Positions 1 to 5,303 of a DNA stretch of 5,303 nucleotides are shown piece after piece. This stretch comes from Mxb001 sp964537955. Its GTDB lineage: Bacteria; Actinomycetota; Actinomycetes; S36-B12. The stretch spans positions 1 through 5,303 of the forward strand of contig CAZICY010000080.1 of NCBI GenBank assembly GCA_964537955.1, read 5' to 3'. Each line of letters starts with the position of its first letter. Within the stretch, counting starts at the first letter, position 1. A program made the translations under genes and the position numbers. The notes beneath the pieces are model-generated. The model searched no databases. It was not told the origin of the DNA and saw only the letters and a list, made by a program, of their open reading frames with translations.

Positions 1-2044
1 CGAGGAAGTCGGTCTTCTTCGACACCGAGCCCGAGACCTTGCCCCCGCGCTCCTGCACGGCGGCCGTTGCCTCGTCGCGCGTGAAGCCCTCGAGCGAGCC
101 CGTGATGACAACGGTGACACCGTCCAGCGTGCCGGGACCGGAAGCGGACATCTCGTCGGCGAGGCGCACCCCCGCGGCACGCCACTTCTCCACCACCTCG
201 CGGTGCCAGGGCTCGGCGAACCACTCCTGAAGGGCCTCCGCGATGACTCCGCCGACCCCCTCGACCTCTGCGAGTCGCTCGGGATCGGCCTCGGCGATCG
301 CGTCGATGCTGCCCAGGTCGCGTGCGAGCGCCTGAGCCGCGGTGGGCCCCACGTGGCGAATCGACAGCGCGACGAGCGCGCGCCACAGCGGCCTGTCCTT
401 GGACGCCTCGAGCTGAGCGAGCATGCCCTTGGCGTTCTCGGTGAGCTGCGGACCTTCCTCGCCCTTGCCCGGCTCGCGCGTGAAGAACGGGCAGCGCAGC
501 AGGTCGTCGGCCGTGAGCGCGAAGAGATCGCCCTCGTCCTGGACGAGCCCGCACTCGAGCAGGGCGATCGCAGCCTTGTAGCCCAGGCCCTCGATGTCCA
601 TGGCACCGCGGGAGGCGACGTGGAAGAGCCGCTCGCGCATCTGAGCGGGACAGGAGCGGGTGTTGGGGCAGCGGATGTCGACATCGCCCTCCTTCTCCGG
701 GGCGAGGGCGCTGCCGCACTCCGGGCACGCGGTCGGCATCACGAACGCGCGCTCGCTGCCGTCGCGCACCTCGACCACGGGGCCGAGCACCTCGGGGATG
801 ACATCACCCGCCTTGCGCAGGAAGACCATGTCGCCGATGAGCACGCCCTTGCGCTCGACCTCCTGGGCGTTGTGCAGGGTCGCCATGGTCACGGTGGAGC
901 CTGCAACCTTGGCCGGCTCCATCACGGCGAACGGCGTCACGCGGCCCGTGCGCCCGACGTTGACCTGGATGTCGCGCAGGCGCGTCCGCACGACTTCGGG
1001 CGGGTACTTGTAGGCGATGGCCCAGCGGGGGGCGCGCGAGGTGGCACCGAGCCGCTCCTGGATCGCGAGGTCGTCGACCTTGATGACGACGCCGTCGATC
1101 TCGTGCTCGACATCGTGCCGGTGGTCGCCGTAGTAGCCGATGTAGTCCTCCACTCCGGCCAGGTCAGGCACGAGGCGGATCCGGTCGCTCGTCGGCAGGC
1201 CCAGGCCGGCGAGGACCTCGTAGGCCTCGCTCAGGGTCCCGAAGGCGACGCCCTCGTGCGCCCCGATCCCGTGGACGACCAGTCGAAGCGCCTCGAGGCG
1301 GCCGGTCGCGAGGGCGAGCTCGTCGCGCAGGCGCGCCACGCGTGCCGCCTCGCGGTCGGTGCCGCGGGAGCGCGACTCCACGTCCGCCAGGTCGTCCTGA
1401 CGCCGGTCGATGCGCTGGCGAAGGCTGCCGGCCGCGGCATTGCGGGGGTTGGCGAACGGCGATCCGCCCAGCGCGAGCTGCTCGGCGTTGATGCGCTCGA
1501 ATTCCGCCAGCGGGAAGTAGATCTCCCCGCGCACTTCCAGCAGTGCGGGCGGCTTCTTGCCCGCGAGCGACTTGGGGATGCCAGGGATGAAGGAGGCGTT
1601 GTAGGTGACGTCCTCGCCCACGCGACCGTCACCGCGCGTGGCCACCGAGCGCAGGCGTCCCTCGACGTAGACGAGGTCGACCGCGAGGCCGTCGACCTTG
1701 AGCTCGCACAGCAGCGCCGGGGACTCGCCGGCGCCCTTGTCCACGCGCGCGGCCCAGGCCTGGACCTCCTCGAGCGAGAAGGCGTTGTCGAGGCTGTACA
1801 TCCGCGCCAGGTGCTCGACGGGCTCGAACATCTCCGCGCGCGAGCCGCCCACCGTCTGCGTGGGCGACTCCCCCGAGGCGAGTTCGGGATGCTTCGACTC
1901 GAGCTCCACGAGCTCGCGGTAGAGCGCGTCGTACTCCTCGTCCGACAGCGTCGGCTTGTCATGCAGGTAGTAGCGCTCGCGCGCCTCGTTGATGGCGTCG
2001 ACGAGCTCGCCCCAGCGGGCGCGCGCCTTGGCCGGGACGCTCAT
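1..2044 (-). CDS. ligA: NAD+-dependent DNA ligase LigA (3' end cut by window edge)
   Basis: LigA seals single-strand nicks in replication and repair using NAD+, via a ligase-AMP intermediate. 681 residues are visible. Domain Ia (1 to about 65) keeps Y25, Y26, D35, Y38 and D39 for NMN binding. The adenylation domain has ELKVDG with AMP-accepting K116, TRGDG (136-140), EVRGE (170-174), EIDGVVIKV with K322, and AIAYKYPP with K346. Next come the OB-fold (VGRTGRVTPFAV, from 363), a zinc finger (C440, C443, C459, C465), helix-hairpin-helix repeats (for example IRHVGPTAA and VEGVGG) and a BRCT domain from about 638. The frame is still open at base 1, in VSKKTDFL of the BRCT domain, so several dozen residues are missing. 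Against E. coli LigA there is an extra stretch of about 30 residues after NAAAGSLRQ (1289-1414). ATG at 2044 shares its A with the upstream stop (TGATG) and has a weak purine-rich ribosome site. All catalytic residues are present, so it should be functional and probably essential. Confidence 0.97.
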   Translation of the reverse strand, partial: MSVPAKARARWGELVDAINEARERYYLHDKPTLSDEEYDALYRELVELESKHPELASGESPTQTVGGSRAEMFEPVEHLARMYSLDNAFSLEEVQAWAARVDKGAGESPALLCELKVDGLAVDLVYVEGRLRSVATRGDGRVGEDVTYNASFIPGIPKSLAGKKPPALLEVRGEIYFPLAEFERINAEQLALGGSPFANPRNAAAGSLRQRIDRRQDDLADVESRSRGTDREAARVARLRDELALATGRLEALRLVVHGIGAHEGVAFGTLSEAYEVLAGLGLPTSDRIRLVPDLAGVEDYIGYYGDHRHDVEHEIDGVVIKVDDLAIQERLGATSRAPRWAIAYKYPPEVVRTRLRDIQVNVGRTGRVTPFAVMEPAKVAGSTVTMATLHNAQEVERKGVLIGDMVFLRKAGDVIPEVLGPVVEVRDGSERAFVMPTACPECGSALAPEKEGDVDIRCPNTRSCPAQMRERLFHVASRGAMDIEGLGYKAAIALLECGLVQDEGDLFALTADDLLRCPFFTREPGKGEEGPQLTENAKGMLAQLEASKDRPLWRALVALSIRHVGPTAAQALARDLGSIDAIAEADPERLAEVEGVGGVIAEALQEWFAEPWHREVVEKWRAAGVRLADEMSASGPGTLDGVTVVITGSLEGFTRDEATAAVQERGGKVSGSVSKKTDFL

Positions 2045-3087
2045 CAGTCCGCCTGCTCCACGGGCGCATCATCTCGCACGAGCCGGCCGGCGATCCCGAG
2101 CGCGGCGTAGACGAGCCGCGCCCACGACGGGTCGGCTCCCGCGAGCCCGCAGGCCGGAGTGAGGGCCACGCGCGCATTGGCGACATCTGCCGGGATCCCC
2201 CAGCGGGAGTACTGCTCCAGCGCACGGGCCGCGACGCCCTCGGCGAGGGCCTGCGGACCCGGCACGGACTGCGGCATCGAAGGCGCGTAGCCCAGGAGCA
2301 GGTGGATGCCCGCCTCGAGGGCCTCGCCCAGCGGCTCCTCCTGCGCTACCTCGAGCACGGCAGGGTCGACCGACAGCATCCGCGCACCCGCGCGACGCAG
2401 CAGGTCGACGGGCACGCGCGGGTGGCAGCAGTGCACTCCGGGCATCGCATCCTGCGCGCTGATCGCGTCGATCACCCAGCCGAGGTGCGACTGCGCGCGG
2501 GCCGCGTCGACCGAGCGGTACGTCGCGAGCCCGCTCGCGGTGGTGACTCCACCGGCAAGCACGGAGGGAAGCGAGGGCTCGTCGAGCTGCAGCACCACCT
2601 CAGCTCCGGGCAGCCGGCGGCGGATCTCTGCGACATGACGTGCTGCCGCCTCCGCAAGTGCCTCCGCGATGTCGCGACACGCGCCGTGGTCGCGCACGGC
2701 GCGCTCGCCACCGCGCATCTCCACCGCGGAAGCGAGCGTCCACGGACCGCACAGCTGCGCCTTGAGGGGGCCGTGATGCCCCGCGAGCGCCTGCTCGATG
2801 CCGTCGAGGTCCTCGGAGAGCCAGGAGCGGGCCCGCGCCATGACGCGGCCCGGGGCATCGGCGAATCGCCACCCGACGGGCGTGGTCTCGACCGCCATAT
2901 CCGGGGCCACCTCGGCGAGCAGCGCCATCGTGCGCCCCACGAGGTCCGCTCCGGGTCCGCGCGCGGGCAGTTCGGGCACGTGGGGGAAGTCAGGAAGCTC
3001 GCCTGCGATGGTGCGCGCCCACTCATGCGACTCGGTGCCGGGCAGGCTGCCGATGCCCGAGGCGGCGGCGGGGGCGATCACACTCAT
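2044..3087 (-). CDS. Short MetE-like (cobalamin-independent methionine synthase C-terminal domain) protein
   Basis: This 347-residue protein resembles the catalytic C-terminal barrel of MetE, which methylates homocysteine, but lacks the roughly 400-residue N-terminal half of classical MetE (about 750 aa). Visible motifs are IGSLPGT (12-18), matching the MetE homocysteine loop IGSxPxT; KAQLCGPWT (109-117), matching KGxxTGPxT; QLDEPSLP (167-174), matching QxDEP; HCC (219-221), giving the zinc-type HxC pair H219/C221; and TPACGL with C313, matching the last zinc Cys. The zinc Glu of MetE seems to fall at D241 (LSVDP), and the HGEPER-type motif is absent; PVGWRF (70-75) lies in that region. The start at 3087 is supported by the ATGA overlap with mnmA and by the early conserved motif. 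Actinobacteria often carry such a protein beside ligA (M. tuberculosis Rv3015c, from memory). It may be a core-type methionine synthase, or a methyltransferase with another thiol or methyl donor. The fold call is strong; the substrate is not established. Confidence 0.88.
   Translation of the reverse strand: MSVIAPAAASGIGSLPGTESHEWARTIAGELPDFPHVPELPARGPGADLVGRTMALLAEVAPDMAVETTPVGWRFADAPGRVMARARSWLSEDLDGIEQALAGHHGPLKAQLCGPWTLASAVEMRGGERAVRDHGACRDIAEALAEAAARHVAEIRRRLPGAEVVLQLDEPSLPSVLAGGVTTASGLATYRSVDAARAQSHLGWVIDAISAQDAMPGVHCCHPRVPVDLLRRAGARMLSVDPAVLEVAQEEPLGEALEAGIHLLLGYAPSMPQSVPGPQALAEGVAARALEQYSRWGIPADVANARVALTPACGLAGADPSWARLVYAALGIAGRLVRDDAPVEQAD
2052..2059 (-). promoter_or_regulatory. Weak Shine-Dalgarno-like site for ligA
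   Basis: Read on the minus strand this is GGAGCAGG, inside the last codons of the MetE-like gene. Its AGG lies 7 nt, and its GGAG 11 nt, before the ligA ATG at 2044. It is the only start among the three internal gene junctions with a recognisable purine-rich site, and it supports 2044 as the ligA start. The match is short and could be chance in GC-rich coding DNA. Confidence 0.4.
3084..3087 (-). other. mnmA/MetE-like stop-start overlap (ATGA)
   Basis: The start codon of the MetE-like gene and the stop codon of mnmA share the four bases ATGA, the classical arrangement for termination-reinitiation. The bases upstream on the minus strand (3088-3108) contain no purine-rich ribosome site, so translation is probably coupled to mnmA. 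Confidence 0.75.
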
Positions 3088-4151
3088 CGGCGCGCGATCG
3101 TGGCCGAGCCGATGACGCGTGTGCCGTCGTACATCGCCATGGCCTGTCCTGGCGCGACGCCGCGCGCGGGCTCGTCAAGACTCGCGACCACGCGATCGTC
3201 GTGCACGTCGATCGATGCATCCATCGGCTCCCCGTGCGCACGGATCTGGACGCTCACCCGCGCACCCGCCGGCGGGATCGGGCCGCACCAGATCGAGTCA
3301 CGGGCCTCGATCGTCGTAGCCGCAAGCAGGTGCTCCTCCCCGACGAAGACGCGCTGGCTCCCCGGATCGATGTCCACGACGTAGCGACGGCTCCCCGACG
3401 GCGCCGGCTCACGCAGGTCCAGGCCACGGCGCTGGCCGATCGTGAAGGCATAGGCCCCCGAGTGCTGGCCGACGACGGCTCCCGACTCCGCGTCGACGAT
3501 CTCGCCAGGGGCCTCGCCGAGGTGCTCGCGCAGCCAGCCGCTCGTGTCGCCATCGGGGATGAAGCAGATGTCATGGCTATCGGGCTTGTCGGCCACGCGC
3601 AGGCCCCGCTCGGCCGCCTCTGCTCGCACCGCAGTCTTGAGGCTGTCCCCCAGCGGCAGGATCGTGGCCGCGATCTGCTCGGGCGTGAGCACCGACAGCA
3701 CGTAGGACTGGTCCTTGTCGGGGTCCACCGCGCGATGGAGCTCCGGACCGTGCGGTCCATCGACGATGCGCGCGTAGTGCCCCGTGCACACCGCATCGAA
3801 GTCGAGTGCGAGCGCGCGATCGAGCACCGCGGCGAACTTGATCGTCTCGTTGCAGCGCAGGCAGGGATTGGGTGTGAGGCCCTCACGGTAGGACTCCACG
3901 AAGTCGTCGATGACATCGCGCGCGAAGGCCTCGGAGAGATCCCAGACGTAGTAGGGGATGTCGAGCATGTCGGCGATGCGCCGGGCGTCCTGGGCATCCG
4001 CGATGGAGCAGCAGCCCTTGGACCTGCCGGTGGATGACTCCGCGCGACTCAGTGCGAGGTGGACACCCACGACCTCGTGGCCGGCATCGACGGCGCGTGC
4101 CGCTGCGACGGCGGAGTCGACGCCACCGGACAGCGCGGCGATGACGCGCAT
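3084..4151 (-). CDS. mnmA: tRNA-specific 2-thiouridylase MnmA
   Basis: The enzyme adenylates U34 of tRNAs for Lys, Glu and Gln using ATP, then replaces O2 with sulfur from a cysteine desulfurase to give s2U34; it is cytoplasmic. From ATG at 4151 the protein has 355 residues, typical for the family. Visible motifs are the N-terminal PP-loop SGGVDS (8-13), CCSIADAQDARR (47-58), NPCLRCN with nucleophilic C97, GHYAR (124-128), KDQSYVL (146-152), DSHDICFI with the persulfide-accepting C196, and TIGQRRGL (237-244). The PP-loop domain is followed by the central domain and a C-terminal beta-barrel from about residue 276. A GTG at 4187 would add 12 residues and overlap iscS by 35 nt. I chose 4151 because MRVIAALSGG is the usual N-terminus and the start lies one base after the iscS stop. 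No Shine-Dalgarno is seen, so coupling to iscS is likely. The stop overlaps the next start by 4 nt. No catalytic residue appears lost. Confidence 0.96.
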   Translation of the reverse strand: MRVIAALSGGVDSAVAAARAVDAGHEVVGVHLALSRAESSTGRSKGCCSIADAQDARRIADMLDIPYYVWDLSEAFARDVIDDFVESYREGLTPNPCLRCNETIKFAAVLDRALALDFDAVCTGHYARIVDGPHGPELHRAVDPDKDQSYVLSVLTPEQIAATILPLGDSLKTAVRAEAAERGLRVADKPDSHDICFIPDGDTSGWLREHLGEAPGEIVDAESGAVVGQHSGAYAFTIGQRRGLDLREPAPSGSRRYVVDIDPGSQRVFVGEEHLLAATTIEARDSIWCGPIPPAGARVSVQIRAHGEPMDASIDVHDDRVVASLDEPARGVAPGQAMAMYDGTRVIGSATIARR

Positions 4152-4155
4152 GTCA
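4149..4155 (-). other. iscS/mnmA stop-start junction (TGACATG)
   Basis: The iscS stop TGA is followed by one base and then the mnmA ATG. The 20 or so bases upstream of the ATG hold no Shine-Dalgarno match, so MnmA synthesis probably depends on ribosomes finishing iscS. This spacing decides the mnmA start in favour of 4151 over the GTG at 4187, which also lacks a ribosome-binding site. Confidence 0.7.
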
Positions 4156-5303
4156 GCGGGTGCGCCGCAGGCGCGGGGTCGCGGCACGGGTGGCGCGCTC
4201 GAGTGCGGCGGGAAGCACCTCGATCACTCGGTCCACGTCGTCCGGGGTGCTGGGGCAGCCAAGGGAGAAGCGCAGCGAGCCGCGGGCGAGCGCCGGGTCG
4301 ACGCCCATGGCCTCGAGCACGTGCGAGGGCTCCGGCACGCCCGCGGTGCACGCCGACCCGGTGGAGCACTCGACCCCCGCAGCGTCGAGCAGCATGAGGA
4401 GGGTGTCGCCCTCGCAGCCCGGGAAGGACACGTGGACGTTGGCAGGCAGCCGCTCGACGGGGTCGCCGTTGACGATGGCATCGGGCGCGATGCGCAGGAT
4501 GCCGTCGATGAGGTCCTGACGCAGCGCGATCATTCGCGCGGCGTGGTCGGCCTGTGCCGCCACGGCGTGACGCACGGCGACGGCGAATGCGGCGATCCCC
4601 GCGGCATCGAGCGTGCCCGAGCGCACCTCGCGCTCCTGGCCCCCACCGTGCACGACCGGAACCACGCGAGCGTCGCGGCGCAGCACCAGCGCACCCGTGC
4701 CCACGGGCGCGCCGACCTTGTGTCCGCTGAGCGCCATCGAGGTGAGCCCTGGGAGCGAGCCGTCGACGGGGAGCTGGCCGAGGGCCTGCACGGCATCGGT
4801 GTGGAAGGGCACCCCCGCTTCGGCGCACGCGGCGGCGATCTCGGCGATGGGCTGCACGGTGCCGACCTCGTTGTTGGCCCACATCACGGTGCACAGGGCG
4901 ACGTCATCACCGAGGCGTGCCCGCACGACATCGGGATCGACGCGGCCGAGCGCATCGACGGGAAGCCATTCGATAGTCCGGCCCTGCTCGCCCAGCCAGG
5001 CGACGGGATCGAGCACCGCGTGGTGCTCGATGGCGGAGCAGAGGATGCGCGGGCGCTCGGGACGCGCCCACGCGAGCCCCTTCACCGCGAGGTTGTCGGC
5101 CTCGGTGCCCCCCGAGGTGAAGATGACCTCGCTGGGCCGCACGCGCAGATCGTCGGCGATGGACTCGCGAGCTTCCTCGACCACGCGACGCGACGCGCGA
5201 CCGGCGGCATGCAGCGACGAGGGATTGCCCACGCGCGACGCCGTGTCACGCCACGCCTCGGCCGCTTCCGGGAGGAGGGCCGTGGTCGCCGCGTGATCGA
5301 GAT
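4153..5303 (-). CDS. iscS: Cysteine desulfurase, IscS/NifS type (5' end just outside window)
   Basis: This PLP-dependent enzyme converts L-cysteine to alanine and holds the released sulfur as a persulfide for delivery to acceptors such as tRNA-thiolation or Fe-S proteins. It acts in the cytoplasm. The frame is open to the right edge: the first full codons read LDHAATTALLPEA, the family's N-terminal motif, so only a few residues are missing. An internal GTG at 5232 (before GNPSSLHAAGR) is not the true start. Numbered from the first full codon, 382 residues are visible. They include GGTEADN (64-70), the PLP-stacking His in IEHHAV (H93), HTDAVQ (D169, Q172), the Schiff-base lysine in SGHK (K195, codon 4719-4717) and the persulfide cysteine in TGSACTAG (C318, codon 4350-4348). 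The extended Cys loop fits IscS/NifS rather than SufS. The C-terminal tail is rich in Arg. TGA at 4155-4153 precedes mnmA by one base, suggesting MnmA is its partner. Family assignment is firm; the in vivo acceptor is inferred. Confidence 0.96.
   Translation of the reverse strand, partial: LDHAATTALLPEAAEAWRDTASRVGNPSSLHAAGRASRRVVEEARESIADDLRVRPSEVIFTSGGTEADNLAVKGLAWARPERPRILCSAIEHHAVLDPVAWLGEQGRTIEWLPVDALGRVDPDVVRARLGDDVALCTVMWANNEVGTVQPIAEIAAACAEAGVPFHTDAVQALGQLPVDGSLPGLTSMALSGHKVGAPVGTGALVLRRDARVVPVVHGGGQEREVRSGTLDAAGIAAFAVAVRHAVAAQADHAARMIALRQDLIDGILRIAPDAIVNGDPVERLPANVHVSFPGCEGDTLLMLLDAAGVECSTGSACTAGVPEPSHVLEAMGVDPALARGSLRFSLGCPSTPDDVDRVIEVLPAALERATRAATPRLRRTR

Noticed and set aside
203..2110. 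A 635-residue plus-strand open frame antisense to ligA
   Set aside because: It lies opposite ligA almost throughout, shows no recognisable domain and has low-complexity Arg/Ala/Leu/Asp composition. Long stop-free antisense frames are expected opposite GC-rich genes with G/C third positions, whereas the minus-strand frame has every LigA catalytic motif.
2302..3384. A 360-residue plus-strand open frame antisense to the MetE-like gene and the end of mnmA
   Set aside because: It has no family motifs and crosses the boundary of two clearly coding minus-strand genes; it is a GC-skew shadow.
3201..4037. A 278-residue plus-strand open frame antisense to mnmA
   Set aside because: It has no conserved motif, and the opposite strand encodes a complete MnmA with all active-site residues.
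2042..4155. Possible internal promoters or terminators between the genes
   Set aside because: There is at most one base between genes, and no hairpin followed by a T-run or convincing -35/-10 pair was seen; apparent inverted repeats are ordinary GC-rich coding sequence.
4049..4894. A 281-residue minus-strand frame overlapping iscS in another frame
   Set aside because: Its composition is extremely rich in Arg, Ala and Gly with no domain; the iscS frame carries K195, C318 and the other signature residues.
5230..5232. GTG as the start of the cysteine desulfurase
   Set aside because: The frame continues upstream with LDHAATT, the conserved N-terminal motif, so the true start lies beyond the right edge and this codon is an internal Val.

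Overview
The window is a gene-dense, GC-rich stretch (roughly 70% G+C by eye, strong G/C preference at third codon positions) with four genes, all on the minus strand. Protein signatures and gene order point to a high-GC actinobacterium. The ligase helix-hairpin-helix region and the MnmA N-terminus look most like those of Micrococcales or neighbouring orders, but the genus cannot be fixed from the sequence. The same gene types, in the same relative order but more spread out, occur in Mycobacterium tuberculosis (from memory: Rv3025c iscS, Rv3024c mnmA, Rv3015c, Rv3014c ligA).

In transcription order (right to left) the layout is as follows. (1) 5303-4153: a cysteine desulfurase of the IscS/NifS group, complete except for a few N-terminal residues beyond the right edge. 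(2) 4151-3084: MnmA, the tRNA U34 2-thiouridylase. (3) 3087-2044: a 347-residue protein resembling the C-terminal catalytic barrel of cobalamin-independent methionine synthase (MetE), without the MetE N-terminal half. (4) 2044 to the left edge: NAD+-dependent DNA ligase LigA, cut off inside its BRCT domain.

The junctions are extremely tight: a 1-nt gap (TGACATG), a 4-nt overlap (ATGA) and a 1-nt overlap (TGATG). There is no intergenic space, so no internal promoter or terminator is visible, and the genes look like one translationally coupled operon whose promoter lies outside the window. The desulfurase probably supplies persulfide sulfur to MnmA for s2U34 in tRNAs for Lys, Glu and Gln. LigA seals nicks in replication and repair. 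The job of the MetE-like protein is unproven; it keeps MetE-type homocysteine and zinc motifs, with some apparent substitutions.

No RNA genes, mobile elements, CRISPR arrays or long repeats were seen. No wholly new system is evident. The points most worth a second look are the stand-alone MetE-like barrel and a roughly 30-residue charged insertion in the LigA adenylation domain.
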